Assembly: GCF_011386835.1 (NCBI RefSeq)
Contig: NC_088805.1
Location: 14,070,836 to 14,134,835, forward strand
DNA: 64,000 bases
Source of the DNA: Chrysemys picta bellii
Lineage: Eukaryota; Chordata; Testudines; Emydidae
Direction of reading: 5' to 3'
A program made the translations under genes and the position numbers. The notes beneath the pieces are model-generated. The model was given only the letters and a program-made list of their open reading frames with translations. It had not been told where the DNA came from and searched no databases. Below, in pieces: positions 55,001 through 64,000 of the stretch (position 1 is the stretch's first letter; each line of letters opens with the position of its first letter).

Positions 55001-55439
55001 TTGAGTTAGCTATTTCAGGAGAATGTGTCTAATCTAAGCCAATGGAGGGAGAGTTATCCCTATCTCAGAATATTAGTCACTATGGGGTGCTCATTGATTT
55101 GGGAAGAGAAAGAGGTACATGGATCAAGCATAAAACCTAAAATGTGCCAGTTACTGTAAAATACTTTAGTTCTCTGATCTAAACTCAGAAGTGTCTCTGC
55201 AGTAATACTTATCTGAATTAGAACGTGCCTGATATAGAGTTTGTACAATGAGTTACGTTGCTGTGAAGTAAAAATACGCTGTTCTGTACTGTCATATGAA
55301 CTGTGAATGAAATGCCCTGTAATTTAGGGTCCAGCTTTGCAACTCTTTCTAACCGTTGGAATCACTTACTCATGAAAGTAGTCCAGCTGAAAGCAATGCA
55401 GTAAGTGCTCCCCAGGGTGATGAAAGGTGGCACAAATTT

Positions 55440-56374
55440 ATCCTTAATCATTAAGTTCAGTACCTGGTTGTCATGGTCTCTGGATAGGTTGCCCCTCCTG
55501 TGACACTTTCCCAGTCCCCTGAGGACATCCATTTCAGGCAGCTGGTCTGTTCTTCCATTTCTCCTTGGGACAGGATCCTGCAATCCAGCCACTCTCTGCC
55601 TGGGTTTCTGGCTGCCAACTATGTTACCTAGTAGGTCCAGCTAGGCTTGGACCCTGCAGGAGTTCTTTTTTGGGAGTCTGTGGTCAGGAATAGCATGCAG
55701 TGACACTAAAGCAGTTTCTCCAAAATAAAGTATGGTATATTTTACCCAAATTATACACAGAGCTTAGAGAAATAGTCAACAATAACAGAGACATCTATAC
55801 ACATTCTCTTGCCTGCGCTTGGCTTTCTCCTCAAGCCCCTAGGTAGATATGACTTAGCCTTGGTGCCCAGAGAAGATGGGGACAAGTTACAGTTTGCTTG
55901 CTGATGACTCCCAGCTAAAGACCCTTGCTGAACCCATTCTGACTTGGGTGTCAGCCTTGTTGCATGTTGACTCTGTGTCCCTTTATCAGCTTCTAACTGA
56001 GGTGACCTTCCCCCACTATCCTTTCTGCCAGGACACTGTTTTAACCCTTGTGGGTCATTTGATCTCACCCCGAGCCTTGGGAAGAGAAACACATCCTAAC
56101 TGGGATTGTGCCAGCCATGTAGATTCTTCCTCCAGTTGATGTCCCAGCTATTGTTGTCTTAACTCCTTTGCACTGGGTACGTTCGGGGCTCTTTTATCTG
56201 TATCATTGTTTAGCCTTCCTGAGTTCCTAAACAGCCCCCCTTGTGTAGCCTCCTTTGATTTGATTACACATTCAGGGGGGTAACCATTCCAGTTTGAACA
56301 GAGAAGACAATGACTTATTAATAAACAATTAATATTAATAAGAAATGATATAGACATTTCCCCAATTTGTCACA
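55440..56374 (-). mobile_element. Possible solo LTR, minus strand
   Basis: On the minus strand the segment starts TGTGACAAATTGGGGAAATG and includes AATAAA-type hexamers; gene features are absent. The other end and a target duplication could not be fixed. Confidence 0.35.
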
Positions 56375-56461
56375 CTGGGCTGTCTACTCCTTTGCTCTAC
56401 GCTGCAGGCACAAAAAAAGCCCTAAAACCACTCTATCCAACCATGGGAAGGTCAGCCTAGT

Positions 56462-57543
56462 TGTGACGTTATTGATATAATCTGGGACCATATAGATCAT
56501 TGTTGCAACCAAGGTCCTGTAGTGGCACGCAAATCTTGTATAAAGGGGATGAAATGGGGTGTCTAAGACAAGGTTATGGTTTACTGGTTATGATTATGCT
56601 GTCTATATGTGTGTATCACTTTTGTAGTTGAAGTTATGAATATTGGCTCTATACTGTCTGTATTTCAAACTTATGCTATGCTGCTGGGTGACATCCCAGA
56701 CAAACTGGTGTTAGCTCTGCCTAGCCTGCTTGATGGCCCATTAAGGACCATCAGCTATACAATGGACCCATTGAGAGAAGGCAGATACGCCTTGTAACAC
56801 AGCAAAGTATGCAGGGACTGGCCCATGTGACTCCAGACTCCATTTTGTTGTAATTTTCCACAGTAAGAACAAAGAGGTGTTCTTACACCTGGAAAAGACT
56901 ATATAAGGCGGATGCCTCATCTCCATCTTGTCTTCAATCCTGCTTCATACCTCTGGAGGAACTTTGCTACAAGCTGAAGCTTTGAACAAAGGACTGAGGA
57001 CCCATCCCAGCGGGGGATGTATTCCAGAGACTTGATTTGAACCTGCAGTTTATTCCATCGCTGCTGCAAGCCTGAACCAAGAACTTTGCCATTACTGTAT
57101 GTAATTGATTCCATTTAACCAATTCTAACTCTCATCTCTATCTTTTTCCTTTTATGAATAAACCTTTAGATTTTAGATTCTAAAGGATTGGCAACAGCGT
57201 GATTTGTGGGTAAGATCTGATTTGTATATTGACCTGGGTCTGGGGCTTGGTCCTTTGGGATCAGGAGAACCTTTTTCTTTTACTGGGGTATTGGTTTTCA
57301 TAACCATTTGTCCCCATAACGAGTGGTACTGGTGGTAATACTGGGAAACTGGAGTGTCTAAGGAGATTGCTTGTGAGACTTGCAGTTAGCCAGTGGGGTG
57401 AGACTGAAGTCCTCTTAGTCTGGCTGGTTTGGTTTGCCTTAGAGGTGGAAAAAACCCCAGCCTTGGGCTGTAACTGCCCTATTTGAGCAATTTGTCCTGA
57501 GTTGGCACTCTCAGTTGGGTTCCGCCAGAACCGCATTGTCACA
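56462..57543 (+). mobile_element. 5' LTR (1,082 bp)
   Basis: Begins TGTGACG and ends TGTCACA. Repeated at 62612-63693 with no difference that I noticed. Contains TATATAAGG at 56900-56908 and AATAAA at 57157-57162, so promoter and polyadenylation site are both in place. Confidence 0.95.
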
Positions 57544-57544
57544 G

Positions 57545-57562
57545 TGGCGTAGTCGTGCTTGG
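57545..57562 (+). other. Candidate primer binding site
   Basis: Starts with TGG two bases past the 5' LTR, as expected for pairing to a tRNA CCA end. I could not name the tRNA. Confidence 0.45.
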
Positions 57563-57661
57563 ATCCACAGAACCAGGTCAATTAAGCTTTGGATCAGAAC
57601 CCCACGTTATCCAAATTTGAATTTTGGGATTGAGAGTTTGGTTGGTTAAAGAGCAGTTGCA

Positions 57662-58375
57662 ATGGGTGAGCAAAGAGCATATGAGGGCCTTGACAAAAAA
57701 GCCCTGAAAGATTTGTGTTCAGAAAAGGGGATAAGCTTTAGAAAGAAAGCTACAAATCAAGAACTGAGAGATCTGTTAATGGCCAGTGATCAGAAGGCAG
57801 AAGCAATTGAAAAGCAAAAGGCAGCAAGTAAACTTCAACTTGAACATGAACAAAGACTGGCAGAAATTCGATTGCAGGAACTAGAAGCTGAGGCAAAAGT
57901 GCAAAGATTTCAGCTCCAAGTCAAAAAAGCAAGGGAAGAAAAGCAGAAATTGTATCCTCTTGAAAGTCCGGTTTATAACAATGTTGGTATGTTGTATAAC
58001 TCTGAGCAGTTGTCTGGGTGTAACCAAATGTACCCCAATTCTGCCACCTTTTATGTAAATGCTTTTACTGTGTGTTCAGTAAAGGGTGACTCCATAACTG
58101 GTGCCAATGCTCTGTATGGGAGTGGTAATGAAAGATTCACAGAGAATGTAAAAGTCAATGGTAAAAGCTGTGTAGGGCAAATTATGGCTTCTAACATCAC
58201 TCTGGTTAAAGCAGATCTTGTCAAAGAGGAAGATTATTTACCAAATCAGAGTGTGAATGTTGTAGTCCTCTATGAGTTTACTGTCTGTGTGCCTTTAGCC
58301 AAAATCCACCTTGAATGGAATGGTGCTAAGCATGAGGTTATAGCTGGTGTAAGTGTAACCCTTCTGCCCATCTAA
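57662..58375 (+). pseudogene. Gag-like head joined to defective protease-like tail
   Basis: The 237-codon frame starts with a SAP-like motif (LDKKALKDLCSEKGI) and a charged coiled coil (residues 40-98). It then passes directly to a segment resembling the retropepsin of reptile Gypsy-like elements (VNGKSC...ITLVKADLVKEEDYLP). The capsid and zinc knuckle expected between them are missing. Where retropepsins carry D-S/T-G the frame has MAS, so the protease should be inactive. It ends at a stop beside the nested insertion. Confidence 0.7.
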
Positions 58376-59745
58376 GTTGGCAGCAACAAGGGCCGGGTTC
58401 TGTATCTAGGGGTTCCGTTTCAATAACGCAATGCAAAACCGGCTCGAGCCCCCACCCAGTGACCTGGGACAATTACATACCACCCCCTGGGCACCTCTAA
58501 GAGGCAATACTTCCCCTCTCGCAAGCACGGAGTCTGAGTGTAACAGAAAATGTTTAATAACATGAGGTAAACAACATCAGCATTAAATGGAAAAAACACC
58601 ACAACTAGAGTTTTTAGACCAAACCATGAGCGAAGACCCACCCCAGCAAATTGGGCCGTGTCCTCTCCCGTTGGTTCTTGAAACCAGCGACCCAAGAATC
58701 ACCAAAGTCCCAAAAGTCCACCAATCCCAAAGTCTCTTGGGTCCAGCAACCCAAGAATCACAAAAGTCCCAAAAGTCCGACAACCCCCCAAAGTCTCTGT
58801 CCATGATCAGTGCAGCCCCAGAGTTCAAGGGGGGGGGGTGAGCAGGGTGTTAAGGGGCACCTTACGTGATCCGAGGCCAACCGGCTGCTTCTCCGAGGGG
58901 TTCCACTGCAGCCTTCACCACGAACTGCTCCACTCCACCCGCAGTCCCACGAACTGCTCTGGCAGCTGCTCCGCTCCGCTCCGCTCCCCGACCTGTGAGC
59001 CGCCCCGCTCCGCTCTGCTCCAGCCGTCCTTTGGGCCGCTCCCACAAGGCTCTGCTCTGCTCTGCTCTGCTAGCTGCTCCGCTCCACTCACTCCCCACTA
59101 AGCTAAGTTAGCTTAGCTATTAGCTTCAGGCTCCCCCACTAGTTAACACAGCCTCAGTGATCTCAGCTCTTAAATAGCTTTAGCTCTTTTGTGATTTCAG
59201 CTCTTAGTGATTTCAGCTAGTAGTAGGGGAGCCCCAGTGCTGGTGCACTATTGGCCCAAAGCAAACTCAGCTCAGCAGTCTGTAACTAGACTCCTAAGGG
59301 AATCAAAGTTAGCTCTGACATTCAACAGTGGAGAGAGGTGGTAGTGCAATTGGTGTTTCAACCCCCTTGGGGAGGGGGCCACACCATCAGGTACAAATAC
59401 CTGTCCCCATCCTCTCTCAATTCACTGGGTTTTGTAACCCATGCCCCTTGACAAGCAAATGCTACTTAGGTAATGGTGAATGACTCACTCAGTCCTTCTG
59501 TCATACAACAGTTCCACTGGCCTTGATTCACAGAATCAGGGTAACAAAACTTTATTCTTCCTGCCCCAATAACAGAGAAACTGGGGATCCCACACCAGCC
59601 AAAGTAACCACTTTGAGTTGCTGTGGTTTCATGCCAGGCGAGTGGGTGTGCCTATGCAAACAAGATCAGCCCCTGGAGTTCTTTTCCACCCTCGCCATAA
59701 TTCACCACCAGATGTCAGGGTAGAGCTCATCCTGACTCTGCTTAC
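58376..59745 (-). mobile_element. Nested solo-LTR-like insertion
   Basis: On the minus strand the segment starts TGTAAGCAGAGTCAGGATGA, a start I associate with turtle Gypsy LTRs, and ends near CTGCCA. Possible duplications TAAGT and TAAGG differ at one base. It interrupts the frame that resumes as LPKDLLIG at 59758. CTCCGCTCCGCT repeats lie at 58965-59080. Confidence 0.55.
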
Positions 59746-59757
59746 ATAAGGAAGTTA

Positions 59758-61973
59758 TTGCCTAAGGATCTTTTGATTGGGGAAAATGTTAAAGCTTTGT
59801 TCAGTCCAGGTGGTCAGTCACAGGACAGGAATGATCTTAAACCTGTGTCTATTGTGGGCAATGATTTGCCTGGGGAGGGTTGCTCCAAAGGTTTGTCTGA
59901 GAAGAGCTATTTGTCGGTAAATGAAGTTTCTGAATGTCGGTCTAGTGTCTCAGAAGTGAATCTGGAGTTAAATCAAGAGCAGCAAAATCTTATTGGGCAG
60001 GAAAATGTTTCTCTGGAGCAGACTAAAGAGGATGGTCAGGTGGAAGCCCTAGCTGAGGAAGGAAAGGGTGGATTTTGGATGGGTGATGCTTTGGTGGCTA
60101 GTACAGCTTGTAAAAGTGAATCTGAAAAGGGTAACTGTGATTTGCTGGCAGTGGCTCAGTGTAAAAGAGCAGTTTGTCTGCTGGGAGTGGCAAGGTGCCT
60201 GGTAAGGAAGCTGCCCCACTCTCCCAGTCTTTGTCTGTAATCAGCCCTGTGTGCTGGGACAAAGGAGAGGAAGGCAGGAAAAGTTTGGAGGAGCCTGGGC
60301 AGCCTTGTGAGCTGATGGCTTTGTCTAGTCAGCAGTTTGGGAAGGCAGGGATAGTGGAAGATGAATGTCCCTATACCTTACCTGTTTCCTGTGTGGAGAA
60401 TAGTGACAGTGAAGGAAATGTGCCTGTGTCTGTCAGGGGTATTGACTTGCCTATGGAGGAAGCTACCTCAGTCTCCAAGCAGTTGTCTGTGAACAGCCCT
60501 GTGTGCTGGGACAAGGGAAATGAAATCCCGAGCTATGTGTCTGGTAAAAAAGGTGTCTCCAGCTCTTCTTTGTCTGTGGAGCAGACAGAAGGTGCCTTTC
60601 GGCCTGTGATGGTTGAGGTTAGTGCAGTTGTCTCAAAGTTGGTTCTGAATTCAACTAAAGCCCAGGAAGGGAATGGTCCTAAGTCTGTGTCTGCTGGGGA
60701 GAATGGCACTGTAACTAAGTTGCATACAGTTAGTGTCTTAGCAAAATCCCAGAGACCAGACAATTCTGGTGCTTGTATTTTGCCTATTGCTAGTGTGTGG
60801 TTGGTAAAGGGTGTAGCAACACTGTCTAATCAGGGTAATACCCTAGCCGGGGCACACGGAGAGCATGCAGGTGATTTGGTTGTGTTACCTACTGATGGTG
60901 TGGAAACTTGTAGCAAGAAGGAAAGGATTCCTAAACTTGTGTGTGGCAAAGGAAAGGAAAATGTTTCTAACCTTTCATCTAGGAAGTCTATGGGTTTGCC
61001 TGAAAGGGGATTGTGTAGAAATCTGCCTGATGGGCCAAAGGAGATCCTGGATGTAAGTAAGACCCAGAAAAAGTCTGTTGTTGCTCAGGAAAGTGTTCCT
61101 TTAGAGCAAGCCCTAGGTGAAGAGGGTAAGGGCAGAATTTCTGTGCGGGGTGATTTGCTGCTTAAAAAAGCTCCTGGGGAAAGGAATCCTCATGGTAATT
61201 TGTGCAAGCAGTTCCCTGCAAATGAAGGGTGTGAGAGTAATTTAATCAAGGAAGTTTCAGTTCCTAACAGCCAGAAATTTTCTGTTGTGAATGGATCCAC
61301 TGACTTTCCTTTCGAAAGATCCAGTGTGGGTAGCTTTGAGAAGGTCTCAGATGGAGTAAGAGCTGTTAAGAAAGTTGAGCAGCCCTATAACCAAGTGGCT
61401 GTGTGTGGCCAGCTTGTTGGGAAGACAATGGTGTTGGAACAGGAATGTCTCCATTCTAATTCTTTAAGTGAGCAGTCTGTGCTTCAGGGTCTGAGGACAG
61501 ATTTGGTTACTGGTGTTTCAAAGCAGAACAGTTTTATGGCTAAATGCTTGAGGATGCAGGGGAGAGCAAGCAAACTCTCACCCTCAGACTCTTTGGATTT
61601 GTGTGGTATCTCTTTAAGACAGAGTCCAGCCTTGGAAATGATAACAGTTAAGGATATGAAAACTGGTGGACTGGCTTCTGTCTGTGGTAATGCAAATTAC
61701 TTGTCTGGCTGGGAGGGGAAGGACTTGCTAATAGCTGTTAGCACAGAGAGCCCACCCCATCAGCCAGTAAATTCTGTTAAGCAAGAAAAATCAGGGTGTG
61801 ATCCTGCAGGACAAGGAGGAAAGAGAAAACTGAATTTTGCAAAGGAAAGCCACAGGTTAACCCTAAAATGCCCAAACTCCAATGGTATTGAGCCAAAGGT
61901 GTGGCATGACAACCATGATTGTAGATGGACACTTGCAATGGATTTGTTGTTAATGCTAATGGTAATTTTGTAA
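59758..61973 (+). pseudogene. Repeat-bearing frame downstream of protease
   Basis: An open frame from 59758 continues, after a frameshift in 60174-60240, as a 599-codon frame to 61973. It starts LPKDLLIGENV, the expected continuation of a Gypsy protease. The rest is built of loosely repeated modules with V-V-x-G-x-DLP and SPVCWDKG (for example LSVISPVCWDKG and LSVNSPVCWDKG). I know no domain for it. It may be an expanded linker between protease and reverse transcriptase. Confidence 0.6.
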
Positions 61974-62449
61974 CTGATGTGTTGCTATTACCAAGAACTG
62001 TAAGAATGTACAATGTTCCTAATCTGTTGGAAAATCCCTTGAACATGTTAAAAGGAATACATGAGAACACACTTTATGTTAAAAGGCCTTGCTATACTAA
62101 TGTTTCACAGTTGATGCCTGTAAACAGTATTGGAACTTTTCACAGGAGAAAAGACATTCCAGACCTAATGTACTGTATGAGAAGGGAAACTAAGGCACAC
62201 TACCATATTGCCTTCATGGCTAAATGCCAAGATTCCTGTACTATGAACATCATTAATATCTGCATTTATTTGATGTTAATTGGGTTCCAAACATTTGCCC
62301 GAGCTTGTATGGATAAAGTAGCTGTTTTCTTTAGCTCTTGGCAAGGTCACATGAGACATACAGGAACCATGCTGCAAGAGCAGATCCAATCCACTATTGT
62401 TCTAACCAAGTTTTACCTTGTTTGTAAAGAGGTTCAATCATGTTGTTGA
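61925..62449 (+). pseudogene. Reverse transcriptase remnant
   Basis: The last third reads FQTFARACMDKVAVFFSSWQ, aligning with the Gypsy palm block that normally reads YLDD followed by (I/V)AVFS. YLDD is CMDK here, so a catalytic Asp is missing. The rest of pol is absent before the 3' LTR. Confidence 0.7.
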
Positions 62450-62611
62450 ACACAATTTTGATAAACCATTTCTGTTGTTCTTTAGCCAGCTAAGCCATAG
62501 TGCCTAACCCCGATACTAGCCATAGTGAGATAAACCCAAGGATGGGGAGCTCTTGGGATGCAGTCAGTGATGTTTGTGTCATCCCTTCCTGCATCAATTT
62601 TGCGTTGGGGG

Positions 62612-63693
62612 TGTGACGTTATTGATATAATCTGGGACCATATAGATCATTGTTGCAACCAAGGTCCTGTAGTGGCACGCAAATCTTGTATAAAGGGGAT
62701 GAAATGGGGTGTCTAAGACAAGGTTATGGTTTACTGGTTATGATTATGCTGTCTATATGTGTGTATCACTTTTGTAGTTGAAGTTATGAATATTGGCTCT
62801 ATACTGTCTGTATTTCAAACTTATGCTATGCTGCTGGGTGACATCCCAGACAAACTGGTGTTAGCTCTGCCTAGCCTGCTTGATGGCCCATTAAGGACCA
62901 TCAGCTATACAATGGACCCATTGAGAGAAGGCAGATACGCCTTGTAACACAGCAAAGTATGCAGGGACTGGCCCATGTGACTCCAGACTCCATTTTGTTG
63001 TAATTTTCCACAGTAAGAACAAAGAGGTGTTCTTACACCTGGAAAAGACTATATAAGGCGGATGCCTCATCTCCATCTTGTCTTCAATCCTGCTTCATAC
63101 CTCTGGAGGAACTTTGCTACAAGCTGAAGCTTTGAACAAAGGACTGAGGACCCATCCCAGCGGGGGATGTATTCCAGAGACTTGATTTGAACCTGCAGTT
63201 TATTCCATCGCTGCTGCAAGCCTGAACCAAGAACTTTGCCATTACTGTATGTAATTGATTCCATTTAACCAATTCTAACTCTCATCTCTATCTTTTTCCT
63301 TTTATGAATAAACCTTTAGATTTTAGATTCTAAAGGATTGGCAACAGCGTGATTTGTGGGTAAGATCTGATTTGTATATTGACCTGGGTCTGGGGCTTGG
63401 TCCTTTGGGATCAGGAGAACCTTTTTCTTTTACTGGGGTATTGGTTTTCATAACCATTTGTCCCCATAACGAGTGGTACTGGTGGTAATACTGGGAAACT
63501 GGAGTGTCTAAGGAGATTGCTTGTGAGACTTGCAGTTAGCCAGTGGGGTGAGACTGAAGTCCTCTTAGTCTGGCTGGTTTGGTTTGCCTTAGAGGTGGAA
63601 AAAACCCCAGCCTTGGGCTGTAACTGCCCTATTTGAGCAATTTGTCCTGAGTTGGCACTCTCAGTTGGGTTCCGCCAGAACCGCATTGTCACA
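62612..63693 (+). mobile_element. 3' LTR (1,082 bp)
   Basis: Direct repeat of 56462-57543, offset exactly 6,150 bp. A short GTTGGGGG tract precedes it as a weak polypurine candidate. Confidence 0.95.
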
Positions 63694-63746
63694 CTAGTGT
63701 CAGAGGATTCTCTCATGACCTAGTGCCAGAGTAATGTCTTCTTCAC

Positions 63747-64000
63747 CAGGGGTTCTCAAACTTCATTGCACCACGACCCCCTTCTGACAACAAAAATTAC
63801 TGCATGACCTCAGGCGGTGGGGACCAAAGCCTGAGTCCGCCTGATTCCCACTGTCCTGCGCGGGGTAGGGGTCAAAGCTGAAGCCCGAGGGCATCAGCCC
63901 CAGCCAGGGGGCCTGTAACCTGAGCCCACCGCCCAGGGCTGAATCCCTTGGGCTTTGGCTTCAGCCCTGTGCAGTGGGGCTCGGGCTTCAGCCCTGAGCC
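63747..64000. mobile_element. hAT element cut by window end
   Basis: Starts CAGGGGTTCTCAAACTTC, the same family as 38162-38429; its right end lies outside the window. Confidence 0.75.

Larger units (their letters stand above)
56457..63698 (+). mobile_element. Complete LTR retrotransposon, coding-defective
   Basis: Two LTRs bound a 5.07-kb interior, and CTAGT target duplications lie at 56457-56461 and 63694-63698. After the 5' LTR comes GTGGCGTAGTCG; its TGG is the usual start of a tRNA primer site. The interior has a gag/protease-like frame (57662-58375), a nested inverted repeat (58376-59745), a long repeat-bearing frame (59758-61973) and a reverse transcriptase remnant (61925-62449). RNase H and integrase are not seen. 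The gag start and protease resemble Gypsy-like elements of reptiles. Confidence 0.9.

Noticed and set aside
55362..55592. Minus-strand open frame ending at a good GTAAGT donor
   Set aside because: It looked like an exon upstream of gene B, but no acceptor, partner exon or known domain was found, and it lies in a probable LTR region.

Overview
The window is vertebrate nuclear DNA, most likely from a cryptodiran (hidden-neck) turtle. The clearest marker is a complete tRNA-derived SINE at 10923-11089, which I recognise as the tortoise Pol III/Cry SINE family. CR1 3' ends, RTE and L2-like LINE pieces, Penelope-like repeats, many small hAT elements and a Harbinger element with its MITEs support this. 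Genes are split by large introns full of repeats. No bacterial-style operons, rRNA genes or functional tRNA genes are visible.

The only cellular protein-coding genes I can support are two complete, head-to-tail, 12-exon genes on the minus strand. Both encode facilitative hexose transporters of the SLC2A11 (GLUT11) type. Gene A runs from the ATG at 28735 to the stop at 6980 (498 aa) and gene B from the ATG at 54801 to the stop at 35936 (499 aa). I traced every exon by reading frame, GT/AG splice sites and GLUT motifs. Exons 1-11 have identical lengths in the two genes (24, 99, 161, 125, 130, 149, 188, 111, 102, 76, 128 bp). The proteins have diverged strongly (18 of 33 residues identical in exon 2), so the duplication is old and both copies stayed intact.

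Layout: 1-6980 lies beyond the 3' end of gene A and holds hAT, RTE and tRNA-like repeats. 6980-28735 is gene A, whose 6.5-kb intron 2 is a nest of hAT elements with G- or C-rich minisatellites. 28736-35935 is the intergenic spacer, with a Harbinger MITE, a wrecked Gypsy retrotransposon and a Penelope-type inverted repeat next to gene B. 35936-54801 is gene B; its 6.7-kb intron 3 contains a 5.55-kb Harbinger transposon (45235-50784) with a DDE transposase, a two-exon Myb/SANT-like gene and TTA target duplications, next to a MITE sharing its terminal repeat. 56462-63693 is a 7.2-kb LTR retrotransposon with LTRs that look identical and a CTAGT target duplication, but with ruined coding capacity. 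A further hAT element runs off the right edge.

The two transporters probably move hexoses or a related small solute across a membrane; their substrates cannot be read from sequence. The mobile elements act in families: the Harbinger could serve the MITEs, and the LTR element must have used another element's enzymes. The points most worth a second look are the Harbinger with triplicated transposase-start segments, the young but coding-defective LTR element with a modular repeat protein, and the Penelope-type hairpin with a hammerhead-like core.
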